Below, piece by piece: positions 6,706 through 16,392 of a stretch of DNA of 64,000 bases (positions are counted from its first letter, which is position 1; each line of letters starts with the position of its first letter). The DNA comes from a virus, in IMG/VR virus record IMGVR_UViG_3300027806_000035, positions 22,447 to 86,446 of that record; one strand, written 5' to 3'. A program made the translations under genes and the position numbers. The notes under the pieces were generated by a model. That model was given only the letters and a program-made list of their open reading frames with translations. It did no database searches and was not told the origin of the DNA.

Positions 6706-9189
6706 TCAGTTTGCGTAGTTGACGAGGGAAGACGCTCTCCAGCGAGTGCCGCCATCATCAGTGATAAACATGAAGAGATGAGTCTTCCCAGTTGTCAAAG
6801 ATGGAGCTGTTCCATTTGGCCACTCAACACCGCTAAACCAAGTAATTGAGCCGCTTGTGTGCGTGATCTCAAGGGTAAAGCTATATGCTCTACTGGCTGG
6901 AACATTGCTAACGGTGAAAGTAACCGAGGAGGAAATCGTTTTCGCAAAATAGTTACCAGCCGAACAGTCAATGTTTAGTGATGGGACGGCGACTGGAACC
7001 TGCGCATAGGTGCCGTTAACGTCAAGATCTGTATTGGCCGCTGCACTTGCTTGGCCAATGGCAACCGATCCACTTGTTGAAATGTTGCCAGTAGTGCTGA
7101 TGTTGCCGTAGGTGATAGCTGCACCGCTGACCTTGCCAGGGGTTGTGATGTCACCAAGCTTGCTCTGGTCGATTGAGCCAGCCAACATAGTGTTGGTAAC
7201 TGTCCCCGTATCAGCGCTTGTGATGATGGTTCCACTGACGTTGGGAGCCGTCAACGTCCTCGAAGCCGAAAGCGACGCCGGAACGATCTCAAGCACGAAC
7301 GAGCCCGTGCCACCGCCGCGACCACGAAGCAGAATGCCGTCCTGTGTTGCAGCCTGCCTGAAGGTCTGACCGGTTACGTTCGTGAAGGTATTGGCGCCAG
7401 TGAGCGCATTGTTACCGCCAGTGCTAATGCTATCCGTGATTCCATATCCAGAAAGCGTTGTCGGCTTGCTTGTAATATTTTCAAAGGCATAACCAGTGCA
7501 ATAGACAAGGTTGCCGGATTGCGGTGTTCCGAGAACTGGGGACAGCAGCGTCGGGCTGTTGCTGAGCACCACGCTGCCGATCCCTGTGCTGGTCGTGACG
7601 CCCGTGCCGCCGTTGGCCACAGCCAAGGTTCCAGCGAGCGTCACAGCGCCCGTGGAGGCCGCTGACGGCGTGAGGCCGGTCGTTCCACCCGAGAAGCTGC
7701 TGACGCCGGCTGTGGTCGTCGGAGGGACCGTCCAGGTGCCGTCAGCCCGCAGGAAGTTCGTGGTTCCGCCGCCGCTCGCGGGCGCCAGCCCAGCAATGCT
7801 GTTGCTGAACAGTGGAATCTCGGCATCTGATCCGGTGCTGCTTTCAATCGTTCTGTTGTATCCAGACCATGTAAGATTGGTCGGAACGTTGACTTGTGCT
7901 CCAGTCTCAATTCCGTTGAGCTTCACCTTGTCAGCGCCGCTCATGCTGCCAGCGGCACTGGTTGTTGCAGCACTGATTGAAACAGACGGAGTTGATCCGC
8001 TGCTGACAGAAATTGGCGCAACGCCACTGATGCTGGTGATCGCAACAGAGCTTGAGAATGAAATAACTCCTGTATTCGAGTCGTAAGTCAGATCGCCGCT
8101 AGCGCTGATTGCATTGCGAGCACGCGCTTGCGTAAAGTACAGATTCGTCGTTCCTTCCGTGATCGCATCCGAATTAGTCGGAATCGCGGAACTCGGTAGC
8201 AGGCTGGTTGGAATCTTCCCGCCAGAATCCAGCCTCGCAAGGCCGTTGGCGACGTTCATCGAAAGGGAGATGTTTCTTGCGAAAGTCCAGTCACCATTGC
8301 CATCCTTCGTGGCAACTCCGCTAACAGAGAAGGGCTGACCGGACTCTGATGTTACGTTTGTAATATAACGGCTGCCAGCAAATTCCTTGACGGCGAATTG
8401 AGTTGGCGCAGTATTTGCATCGACCTGACCAGTAGACGCAACAAGTGACGTATTGTTGCTGATCTCCCGAAGCTGTGCTCCAACGGTTGTGACACCGTTA
8501 TCGCGGCTAAGGGGACCGACCGTGTAAAGCGTGGAAGATCCAGAGCCGCTACCGCTTGAACTGCCGCTGACAATCAGCGTTCCGGTTGAGCCGTTGACAC
8601 GTCCAACCCTGGCGACAATTTGCTTGTAGCCACCGGGCTCAGAACTCGTCAGGCCACCGCTTTGACCAACGTACAGAGCTTGATTTGCTTGCCAGCCAGG
8701 AAAAACGGTGTTGTATCCGGTGATTTGTCCAACAAGAATTCCATTACCTTCGGCATTGACAGAGAGGGAATCTGCAATAAGTCCAATTGCCGGACCTTTT
8801 GCAGTGTCTGAGGCCATTGCCTTCTTGACCTCGACTGCCTCGCCACCGCTGGCAGTTCCGCTGATGTAGAAGGGGGTTCCCTTGGCAAGAGTTTCTGTAT
8901 CTGTATTCTTGACCTTGATATAAAGCGAGCCGGAAACATCCGCTTCAATCTGACCGGCTTCAAGCAGCCCAGTGATGGTCAGATTCTGGAAGGTTGGGCT
9001 GGCCGAGAAGTCAAACAGATATTCAAGATTGGCGAAAGTCGTTACACCGTCACCAATCTTGATCCATCTTGACTGGTCAGTCTTGATTTCAATCGCAATT
9101 TCACCAGCTGCAACCACAAATGGATTTACAGCGGCCCACTCAGCAGTTGTGCCAACAAGATGACGAGTCCGCGCCAGCTGCTCAGTCAT
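6706..9189 (-). CDS. Long tail fibre protein with shared modular repeats
   Basis: The protein has 827 residues. Residues about 1-60 (RTRHLVGTTAEWAAVNPFV and IKIGDGVTTFANL) are the common 'hyaluronidase-like' fibre head found in many phages. A module at about 85-215 (LYIKVKNT ... LAKGTPFY ... GQITGYNT ... VGRVNGSTGTL) recurs in the fibre at 49082. A second module (ESSTGSDAEIPLFS ... SGGGTTNFLRADGTW) recurs twice in the tail protein at 17414. The rest is a Ser/Thr/Gly-rich beta shaft with fibre repeats. The C terminus (SRAYSFTLEITHTSGSITW ... TRWRA) is a typical fibre end domain. It is likely to be a trimeric host-recognition fibre. Confidence 0.85.
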   Translation of the reverse strand: MTEQLARTRHLVGTTAEWAAVNPFVVAAGEIAIEIKTDQSRWIKIGDGVTTFANLEYLFDFSASPTFQNLTITGLLEAGQIEADVSGSLYIKVKNTDTETLAKGTPFYISGTASGGEAVEVKKAMASDTAKGPAIGLIADSLSVNAEGNGILVGQITGYNTVFPGWQANQALYVGQSGGLTSSEPGGYKQIVARVGRVNGSTGTLIVSGSSSGSGSGSSTLYTVGPLSRDNGVTTVGAQLREISNNTSLVASTGQVDANTAPTQFAVKEFAGSRYITNVTSESGQPFSVSGVATKDGNGDWTFARNISLSMNVANGLARLDSGGKIPTSLLPSSAIPTNSDAITEGTTNLYFTQARARNAISASGDLTYDSNTGVISFSSSVAITSISGVAPISVSSGSTPSVSISAATTSAAGSMSGADKVKLNGIETGAQVNVPTNLTWSGYNRTIESSTGSDAEIPLFSNSIAGLAPASGGGTTNFLRADGTWTVPPTTTAGVSSFSGGTTGLTPSAASTGAVTLAGTLAVANGGTGVTTSTGIGSVVLSNSPTLLSPVLGTPQSGNLVYCTGYAFENITSKPTTLSGYGITDSISTGGNNALTGANTFTNVTGQTFRQAATQDGILLRGRGGGTGSFVLEIVPASLSASRTLTAPNVSGTIITSADTGTVTNTMLAGSIDQSKLGDITTPGKVSGAAITYGNISTTGNISTSGSVAIGQASAAANTDLDVNGTYAQVPVAVPSLNIDCSAGNYFAKTISSSVTFTVSNVPASRAYSFTLEITHTSGSITWFSGVEWPNGTAPSLTTGKTHLFMFITDDGGTRWRASSLVNYAN

Positions 9190-9250
9190 TGATTCTAACG
9201 TCTTAGACGTACTACTGCTTCAAGGCAACTGTAGCCAAGACGCTCAATGG

Positions 9251-10519
9251 CTACTGCTGGAACACACCGACGTAGACGGTTCCTTTGTCGCAAAGGGGAA
9301 GAATTCTGTCCCTGCAATCAATGTTGTGGACGCGGATGCAGCCAAGTGTCGGGTGCAGTGTTTGACGTTCTGCCCATGCTCCAGGCCATCCACATGCACT
9401 CCCGCCGCCGTGCGTCATAATCCCAGCTCTGCCATTAACAGCTTCCTGATTTTCAAGCTCAATCATGTCGAATGAATACCAGCCATACGACTGAGCGGTA
9501 TCTGATTGAGGGGGATTCGGATTAGTCTCGTAATCTCGGTAGATCTGACCGATCTTGTAAAGTCCCGGAGGTGTATCGCCACCGGTTCTCTTCCAGTCAG
9601 AGTGCTGGCCGCTTGCAAGGCAGGGAATCTTCCACAATAGATTGCCTTCGTGGTCGTATGCCTCCATGTCACGATCGCGATCATTGACAAGCAGGTAGCT
9701 GTCTCCAGGTTTGACGGGAGCAGCAATCTTGGGGCCGGTCAGACCTTCTTCCTCTTTGCCGCGAGGGTCAAGTCCTGCGGGTTTCGGCTTTTCTTCTTGA
9801 ACGCCAGAAGGAATAGCTCGCGTTGCTTTTTCAAAGTAAGCTTCGCGTTCATCGAGCCCATTAGCTGGATCTCTACCATTCACTTTTGCGCTGACTTGCC
9901 TGCAGCTTGCGCCATTGTCAACAAAGGAATTGATGGCATTGAGATGCCACCAAAAACCAGCTGACGTGAACGGATACGTATTGGCAACATACTGGCAGCC
10001 AAGCATCACATCCTTGTCGCCAAGGAAGTCTGAAAGACGCTGATAGTTGTATCTGCCAGTGAGCTGCAATGCGCCGGCTCCCTTGAACCTTGGTCCATCG
10101 CCAACCTGGGTGTTGCCCAGATCCTTGCGCCCCTCGTAAGCGTCGCCAGACGCAAGCTCCATCATCCAGCGCAGGCCGCCGGATTCATGCGCCACCTGGG
10201 CCAAGAAGTGGCGGATCCTGGCCGGCGTGTTGATCGAGAACCGCTGCAGGCAGGCGTTCAGGTCATCGACCTGGGTCTGGCTCGGCATCCGGCCGAACAC
10301 AACGGCTGCCTGGTGGATCGAAACCAGCTCCTTGCCGGTTGGCGCGTCCTGCTCGTCCCAGGCGCCGCTCCAGATCTCGTAGAGCTTCCCGTCCCGGTCA
10401 AGGGCGGCAGGCTCCACGGCGACCAGGCGGACCAAGGCTTCCTTGACGAAATCGCGATGGCGACGAAGCTCGGAATTCAGGTTGTCGGCAAAATCGGCAG
10501 GAACTGGTTGATTGCTCAT
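9251..10519 (-). CDS. Modular lysin: GH19 muramidase/chitinase-like domain fused to L,D-transpeptidase-like domain
   Basis: The protein has 422 residues and two catalytic modules. Residues about 65-235 are a GH19-type lysozyme domain: FLAQVAHESGG with the likely catalytic Glu112, then RFKGAGALQLTGRYNY. Residues about 275-420 resemble YkuD L,D-transpeptidases: SYLLVNDRDRDMEAYDHEG, then IMTHGGGS with His370 and TLGCIRVHN with Cys394. A charged linker (about 238-265) joins them. The first domain should cut glycan strands. The second could act on peptide cross-links or be a wall-binding relic. There is no signal peptide. It lies between two fibre genes, so it may be either a holin-dependent endolysin or a virion-borne hydrolase. 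Confidence 0.85.
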   Translation of the reverse strand: MSNQPVPADFADNLNSELRRHRDFVKEALVRLVAVEPAALDRDGKLYEIWSGAWDEQDAPTGKELVSIHQAAVVFGRMPSQTQVDDLNACLQRFSINTPARIRHFLAQVAHESGGLRWMMELASGDAYEGRKDLGNTQVGDGPRFKGAGALQLTGRYNYQRLSDFLGDKDVMLGCQYVANTYPFTSAGFWWHLNAINSFVDNGASCRQVSAKVNGRDPANGLDEREAYFEKATRAIPSGVQEEKPKPAGLDPRGKEEEGLTGPKIAAPVKPGDSYLLVNDRDRDMEAYDHEGNLLWKIPCLASGQHSDWKRTGGDTPPGLYKIGQIYRDYETNPNPPQSDTAQSYGWYSFDMIELENQEAVNGRAGIMTHGGGSACGWPGAWAERQTLHPTLGCIRVHNIDCRDRILPLCDKGTVYVGVFQQ

Positions 10520-10538
10520 TGCTTGGTATGGGAGTGAT

Positions 10539-13500
10539 TCAAACCTTCACGACAACGATCATGCCATGAGCTTCGTGCTCGTTGATCAGCGAGCTTGCGG
10601 ATGGCGATCCAGCAGGGGCGAACTGCTTGTAGAGATAGTAGATGTTGTGCAGCCCTGGCGGCATTGCTTTCGCCCACTGCGAACCAGAGGTTGTATCAAC
10701 GGTTCTGTTTTCTCCATAGAAAGCGTCGGCAGCTGGCGACGATTGACTGTTGACACCTGGCGCAACGTAAGCAATCACGTTGTTTACGTCAGTGGTTGGG
10801 TTGTTGTAAATATCAAGAAATGCCGTCACGAGCGTATTGGATGCCTGCACCCAGCTAATTCTTGGAGCAACGGGATAGACAGACGAAGGAGCGACGGACC
10901 AGTTAAGGCTTGGGACGTTCCAAGAATTCCCAAAGAAGTAAACAGCCCGAGCGTCGTACAGGTTGTAGAAGTTGGCTAAGTAGATGCGGGGGAAGTTGGC
11001 ACTCCCAGATCCCTGAATCGTTCCGCCAAGGTCAATCGTGCTAGTTCCGGCCGAGGTAGTGCGAAGCACGCCAACAAAGCGTCTGGACGGATCACCATTT
11101 TTCACGATCACGCCGTCTCTGTCGCCCCTGGTTGGCATGACGGTATCACTTGGCCATGCCGTATAGTCAACTGCGAGTGTTGGACTTTGGGTGCTTCCAG
11201 CGTTATACAGGTAAATGTCGTAATTCCTGTTTGCAATGTTTGCTGGTGCAAAGCCGTTTCCAGCGTTGCCGGTCAGAAGGCTGAAGGCCTGCAGTCCAGA
11301 GAATCTGACAACCTGCCAACGCAGTGTTGCAGTGCTGTAAAGAGCAATCTCATTGCCGTTAAAAGGATGGACGTAGAGAGTTGTCGAATTCAGCTGGTTC
11401 TCCCCTGGCGTGCTTGAAGAAGATGAGAGGCTGAGTCGCAGGTTGACAACAGACTTGACCGCATCACCAAGAGTTTCAATTAGTGTTGCAGGGGTGATGG
11501 CAAGATCATTACGCACAAACTCTTGAGCCTCAAGGCTGGTCGCAATCTCAATCGCACCCCTCTGAGAAGTGCTTGCGGCTGGAAGTTCTGGCAGGACGCC
11601 GCCAAATCCATTTACACCTCCCCAGTTGGGTGAACCACTGATCGTCGCATTGCCAAGATTCAGTCCGTTGTTGACGGTGAGTGTATTGACGGCAAGTTGA
11701 TCAAAGAAAGTTGGGAATGCAATTTCGTCAATCGGAACATTGGAGTCGCCGATCGCCTCAAAGGAGATCTCATTGCCAGTGGCGAGATCCTGCAGGCCCT
11801 GCGGAGTTACAAGCAGCCCCTCTTCGTTGAAGCCACTTGCGTACACCCGACCACCATCTTGATTGGTGAAGTAATAGGTGAACTTGTTGACAGCGCTCAG
11901 TTCAAGTTGGTACTCGGGCAGTGCCTTTGTGTAATTCAGCGTGCCGGCCCATTCCCAAGCATGGCCGAACAGGCGAATGTTCGACGGGCGGCGGAACTCA
12001 ACAGGCCAGTTGCTCCAGCTCGTTGCAGCACCAGATGGAGCGGCAATGCCATCAAGAGCTGCATTTGGATTGCGCTCACGGGTGGCGGCAACCTTCGGTA
12101 GCAAGATTGTGTGAGCGTTTGACGAGCTGAAGCCAAGGCTCATCAGGAACGAATGAATACCGAGATAGTCGGTGGCGGATCTGTACTGAGCCTGAATCAG
12201 CGAATCAGACGACCAAACAGTTGTGAGGTTATAGCCGCAATTGATCGTGCCATCGTTGGCATCGGTGTCGTTGTCAAAGATGACAGCAGGCTGACTGTTC
12301 TTCCAGTAATCCTCAGGGTTGTAGAGGGTGTCCATGTGGACATAGGCCTGTTCCCACTTTTCGAGAGAGAATGAGGTATCGGTGTTCTGAATCTTGCAGC
12401 TCCACTTCTTGCCCTGGTAGGAAACGCAGTCGCCGGGACGATACAGCTGTCCAGAGAGCCAGTTGCGAAGCGGATTGCTACGACGAAGCTCAACGGACGC
12501 TGAACGAGTCACGCCATTCTGTTCGGGAGCAACAGAGTTGCCGATAGCAACAGTGAGAATTGCGCTATCTGGAATGTTGCCAACGATACCACTGCTACCA
12601 GGGCTGGTCTGCAGGATGTAGTCACGAACTGGAGTCCGCGACAGGACATTGGTATTGTTGACGCGCAGCGAATAGCGGCGTTCGTCAATCGAGCGCGTAT
12701 CTTGCAGGCGGCGAACGTAGATCCTTGCGCCAGCCAGATCGGGCCAGCTCTGGCCAGTGCTCAGGCCTTGCGAGTTCAGAATCGCATCGCCAGGCTTGAT
12801 GCCGTTCTGATCTTGAAAGACAGCGGTAACAGTGATGACATCGGGCTGCGCCGGATTCCATGCAGTTCCGGTAAGACGAGCGCGATAGTCAAGTCCTCTT
12901 GCATTTTCAATCCAGATGAAGGAGTTGCCCTTCAGCGAGTATCCGTCACGCGCAAGTGATGCAGGGGTTCCTGGGCTGGAAATGCTGTCAGTCAGTGGAA
13001 CTGTCAGCGTGATTGAGGTTGCGTTGTTTGCGACACCTTCGTCAACGACGCCAAGATAGATCTTGCGAACGTTGTTGCGCTTTTCTGTCAGATCGGTTGC
13101 AACACGGATTGATCCGACGTTCCAGTTCGAGTCACTGACAAATGCGGCATTCTTATAGCCCTCGGCGATCGCAGCGCATCCGCCGAAGTTGCTGTTGCTA
13201 TTTGTGATAGTGATTTCACCACCGGAATCAACCCAGTGGTGGACACCTTGGCCAATCGCAAAAACGGAAACCTCTTGGATGATCGCATCGTTGATGCAGC
13301 GAATATGGAAGCTCCGGCGTGCCGGATTCATCCGCACATCATCGGGATCACTGTTGATCAGGTCGTTGTAGCCAGTGAAGTAGTTGCCCCACTGCGGACT
13401 CTGATTCGATGCGTATTTCTGCCAGCAGGACAGGTCGCGCTGCAGGCTGACGCCAGTGAACTGCGCCGTCACCATCGACTTAAAGCCGGAAGGCTTGGAG

Positions 13501-14480
13501 CCGTCAGCAAAAATGCCGCAGATACCGTAGTTGCTTCGGATTGAGCAGTTGAAGATGTACGGAGAAGCGGAGAGAGTCGTATCAGTGTTGATTGTCTGAG
13601 CGCCAGACGCTGGCCTGGGGCCGACAATTTCGTATTCGGCCGTGCGCGTTACGGCAAGGCTGTTGTCAAGATTGCCGGTATTGTTGACGCCACCGAATGC
13701 CTGAACGATTTTGGCATAGAATTCATCAAGCTCAGCCTTACTTGCAAACTGAAAGCAGTCCAGTAGATGGTGCGAGGATGTGCTGCCGACTTGATCCATG
13801 AAGGTCATGCCGAAGTAGTATCCAGCGCCAGTCACCTTGAAGATGGCTCGGCGGTTGCTGCAGTCGGATGCCTCGTCAGCAGGCGCCGGAACCGAGCCAG
13901 GCCGAACGATCGTCTTGCGGAGGTCGATGTTGCACAGGCTCGCGCCACGGACCAGCAGGATGCCCCCGGTGCCGGAGGGGTTGAAAGCCTCCAGCTCCGC
14001 ATCCGTGGGATCCTTGCCGTTCTCCCACTCGCTCACGGACGCAGCCCCGGCGCCATTCAGGGCGTAGGAGACGCCAGGGGACAGGAAAATGCTGACGAGA
14101 TCAGTATTTGCAAGAGGATTTTCGTAGTATGACTTGGCGGTGATGATACCGGCTTCAATAACAGCGCGGTTGATTGTCTTGAAGGGCCTTGCCGGTGTGT
14201 AACCGCATTCCAGGCGCTGAAGTTCAATGCGCTCAGTCGCTGATCCGCTTGTTGAGTAACTTCCGCTTACGAATCTATCACTGCCGATATATGGATTGAC
14301 GTACAGGACATAGGGTGCGGACAGCGGATCACTGATGACAGCGCCAGAGCCAATTTCAGCGCCGCCGCTCAGCTGGCGAACAGCATCGGTGATCGCTGCA
14401 ACCTGAGCGCGAACAGTGCCTTGCGAGCTGTTGATGTTGTCGAAAGAGCCGACCTGGCCACTGCGGACAATCTTGGTCAC
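10539..14480 (-). CDS. Large cyanophage-type virion fibre/structural protein
   Basis: This 1313-residue protein has the N-terminal domain of cyanophage structural proteins: an APYVLYVNPYIGSDRFVSG segment at about 54-72 followed by QRLECGYTPARPFKTINRAV near 87-106. That pattern introduces a pectate-lyase-like beta-helix. Repeated beta-helix turns (ITNSNSNFGG, NWNVGSI and similar) fill residues 250-480. The centre has a carbohydrate-binding-like module (YRPGDCVSYQGKKW), and the C terminus (LINEHEAHGMIVVVKV) is distinct. It is probably a side fibre or tail spike. It may also bind or degrade host-surface polysaccharide, but no catalytic residues can be assigned. Confidence 0.8.
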   Translation of the reverse strand: MTKIVRSGQVGSFDNINSSQGTVRAQVAAITDAVRQLSGGAEIGSGAVISDPLSAPYVLYVNPYIGSDRFVSGSYSTSGSATERIELQRLECGYTPARPFKTINRAVIEAGIITAKSYYENPLANTDLVSIFLSPGVSYALNGAGAASVSEWENGKDPTDAELEAFNPSGTGGILLVRGASLCNIDLRKTIVRPGSVPAPADEASDCSNRRAIFKVTGAGYYFGMTFMDQVGSTSSHHLLDCFQFASKAELDEFYAKIVQAFGGVNNTGNLDNSLAVTRTAEYEIVGPRPASGAQTINTDTTLSASPYIFNCSIRSNYGICGIFADGSKPSGFKSMVTAQFTGVSLQRDLSCWQKYASNQSPQWGNYFTGYNDLINSDPDDVRMNPARRSFHIRCINDAIIQEVSVFAIGQGVHHWVDSGGEITITNSNSNFGGCAAIAEGYKNAAFVSDSNWNVGSIRVATDLTEKRNNVRKIYLGVVDEGVANNATSITLTVPLTDSISSPGTPASLARDGYSLKGNSFIWIENARGLDYRARLTGTAWNPAQPDVITVTAVFQDQNGIKPGDAILNSQGLSTGQSWPDLAGARIYVRRLQDTRSIDERRYSLRVNNTNVLSRTPVRDYILQTSPGSSGIVGNIPDSAILTVAIGNSVAPEQNGVTRSASVELRRSNPLRNWLSGQLYRPGDCVSYQGKKWSCKIQNTDTSFSLEKWEQAYVHMDTLYNPEDYWKNSQPAVIFDNDTDANDGTINCGYNLTTVWSSDSLIQAQYRSATDYLGIHSFLMSLGFSSSNAHTILLPKVAATRERNPNAALDGIAAPSGAATSWSNWPVEFRRPSNIRLFGHAWEWAGTLNYTKALPEYQLELSAVNKFTYYFTNQDGGRVYASGFNEEGLLVTPQGLQDLATGNEISFEAIGDSNVPIDEIAFPTFFDQLAVNTLTVNNGLNLGNATISGSPNWGGVNGFGGVLPELPAASTSQRGAIEIATSLEAQEFVRNDLAITPATLIETLGDAVKSVVNLRLSLSSSSSTPGENQLNSTTLYVHPFNGNEIALYSTATLRWQVVRFSGLQAFSLLTGNAGNGFAPANIANRNYDIYLYNAGSTQSPTLAVDYTAWPSDTVMPTRGDRDGVIVKNGDPSRRFVGVLRTTSAGTSTIDLGGTIQGSGSANFPRIYLANFYNLYDARAVYFFGNSWNVPSLNWSVAPSSVYPVAPRISWVQASNTLVTAFLDIYNNPTTDVNNVIAYVAPGVNSQSSPAADAFYGENRTVDTTSGSQWAKAMPPGLHNIYYLYKQFAPAGSPSASSLINEHEAHGMIVVVKV

Positions 14481-14539
14481 AGCACAAGCGCGTCAATACG
14501 CACAGTGTAGATGCGCTGAGATTGAGCCAGTTGGCAAGT

Positions 14540-15700
14540 CTAGGAGAAGGGGCCGATCAATGGCTTGATGCCAATTCCATCTTTATCCTTGACGACGACG
14601 AACTGAGAAGAGTAGTTGATCGCTTCGTCTACGGAAGCTCCGATTTCACCGGGGCCAAGCAGAATGTCGGCTTCAATCCATACGGCATCCTCTTTCTCGC
14701 AACCAACGGATCGCTGATCCTGAACGCGAAGGCGGACTCTTGCCTTTGATCCAGTTTCGGTCATCAACATCAACCTGATGAAGCCTCTTGCATCAAAACT
14801 GCCAGAGCCTGGATTGCTGACAGGTATGAATCCATTGAAGCTTCCAGATCCCCTGACCACATCTTTGACGCTATCACCAAAGTCTTCGCCAATAGCAGTC
14901 GTGTCGAGAACTGTTGGATCGGTTTGCAGCGTCCATTCGCGGCAGCCAACAAGAATCGACCAGCCACGCTGCTCCGGGTCATCGGCAACGCTTGTCATTT
15001 CTTCCGGTAGGTCGATATAAGCGCTTGCCCCCTGCTCTCGTTGAGGCATTTCCTCAAACAGAAACTCTCCAAGAGCTTCAAACGCAATTTGGTAGTCGGT
15101 TGACGAGCTGTAGGGAGCAATCAGCAGATTTTTGTAGTCAACATTTGAGAAAGTGATTAACTGGTCTGGACTTCTATTGATCGCTCCGTTTTCAGAGGTA
15201 TAAAAAGTAATGCGATCAAGCTGATCACGATTGACGTAGGCTTCAATCACCCGGTCAAAACCTGTCGTCAGCTGCGTTTCCCAAAAACCGGCGGAAATCG
15301 TGTAAGCGAAGAAGTCGTCAGCGGGATCCTGAAGCGTGCCAGGAACAATGAAGTCATCGGCTGGATCACCAGGTGTCCCTGGATTGACCATCAGCGGTGC
15401 AACGTCTGACTTCCAGAAAATCGTGTTTCCGCTTCCCCTGTGAGCGGTTTCAGGCCCCTGTGCCCAGCTACTGCCACCCCAAAATCTGTGCCCTTCTGGA
15501 CACGGGGCGTATTGCTGGCTGGAGGTTCTTACAGGAAAGCCGAGGTACGAATAGATCAGGACTCTCTGGCCGGTCCAGAAAGCCTTGTCTTGGCAGAAGA
15601 TCGCATTGGATCCAGCCCTGCTGGACTGCGGGAAAACGGTGGGCTCAGGCCATTCCCGGCTGAGCTGCACATAGCCGCCGTAGCCAAGAATGACAGACAT
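14540..15700 (-). CDS. Tail/baseplate protein, unknown
   Basis: The protein has 386 residues and no recognised family. The sequence is beta-rich with aromatic residues (ILGYGGYVQLSREW at the start) and includes a DDFIVPGTLQDPADDFFAYTISAG segment. Its start shares one base with the stop of the tube-like gene at 15700, and this coupling suggests the two products assemble together near the tail tip. The C terminus repeats a YSSQFVVVKDKDG strand pattern. Confidence 0.6.
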   Translation of the reverse strand: MSVILGYGGYVQLSREWPEPTVFPQSSRAGSNAIFCQDKAFWTGQRVLIYSYLGFPVRTSSQQYAPCPEGHRFWGGSSWAQGPETAHRGSGNTIFWKSDVAPLMVNPGTPGDPADDFIVPGTLQDPADDFFAYTISAGFWETQLTTGFDRVIEAYVNRDQLDRITFYTSENGAINRSPDQLITFSNVDYKNLLIAPYSSSTDYQIAFEALGEFLFEEMPQREQGASAYIDLPEEMTSVADDPEQRGWSILVGCREWTLQTDPTVLDTTAIGEDFGDSVKDVVRGSGSFNGFIPVSNPGSGSFDARGFIRLMLMTETGSKARVRLRVQDQRSVGCEKEDAVWIEADILLGPGEIGASVDEAINYSSQFVVVKDKDGIGIKPLIGPFS

Positions 15701-16101
15701 CAGAAGGAACCGGTGATAGGACCGCTGAACTGAATCGAGATGCTGATGCGCAGCAGATCACCAACAGAAACAGATGCACCGCGAGAGGTGATGATTGCCG
15801 TTCCTTCACGCGAGCCGTTGCTGGTATTCTTGATCCACTCAATCTTCAGCGTACCATCGGTCGTGTTGTTTTGATCAATGGCGTTGATCAGTCCTGCAGC
15901 AACCGAATCAGATGGATCGTAAAACAGTGTACCAGAAAACGTGTTATTCCTCAGCTTGCTGCTGACGTATGTTCGATCGCTGGCACCAAGCGCCGTAGTT
16001 TCAAGTGCGGGCTTCTCGGTTGGCTGTTCAGCAGAAATGAAGCTGCCGACATGCTGGCCGTTCCAGTAGACGTATGCGTCTGCGCCGGTTGCAATGCCCA
16101 T
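15700..16101 (-). CDS. Tail-tube-fold protein, probably a tail-tip or baseplate ring
   Basis: This 133-residue protein has a sequence pattern like phage tail tube proteins: GADAYVYWNGQHVGSF, then a TTALGASDRTYV loop, FSGTLFYDPSD, a strand with LKIEW, and a final pair (SVSVGDLLRISISIQFSG). The probable main tube protein is at 33607, far upstream in the operon. This one sits among the tip genes and is probably a distal ring of the same fold. Confidence 0.6.
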   Translation of the reverse strand: MGIATGADAYVYWNGQHVGSFISAEQPTEKPALETTALGASDRTYVSSKLRNNTFSGTLFYDPSDSVAAGLINAIDQNNTTDGTLKIEWIKNTSNGSREGTAIITSRGASVSVGDLLRISISIQFSGPITGSF

Positions 16102-16155
16102 TGGACTTGAATACTTTGCCTCATTCTACCGCCCTTGGTCAAAGCTGGCTAACAG

Positions 16156-16392
16156 CTAGTTGAGCCCCCTTGGCCATATCTGGCCAGTTGTTGGAACTGA
16201 GCCACCTCCTCCACCGCCACCGCTACCGGAGATTTCAATGTTCATAAAGTAGGTTGGCCCCGTTCCATCTTGCTGAAAGCGTTTGTAGTTTACACGCACT
16301 GTTCCTTCAGTGCTTCCGCTAACAAGTGACACACTTGAAGCTGAAAGCGAAGTCGTAGCCTGATTCGGTGGATCCTGGTTAAATATCGCCAT
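16156..16392 (-). CDS. Small hypothetical structural protein
   Basis: The protein has 78 residues. Ser/Thr-rich strands are followed by a poly-Gly stretch (seven Gly near 59-65) and a short tail ending WPRGLN. Its start overlaps the stop of the gene at 16392 by one base. It is probably part of the tail-tip structure; no family is recognised. Confidence 0.55.
   Translation of the reverse strand: MAIFNQDPPNQATTSLSASSVSLVSGSTEGTVRVNYKRFQQDGTGPTYFMNIEISGSGGGGGGGSVPTTGQIWPRGLN

Noticed and set aside
7511-8086. Long plus-strand open frames inside fibre and tape-measure genes (also 29699-30962, 39966-40958 and 42900-43825)
   Set aside because: They are antisense shadows of well-supported minus-strand genes, with low-complexity or Arg/Pro-rich composition and no family resemblance.
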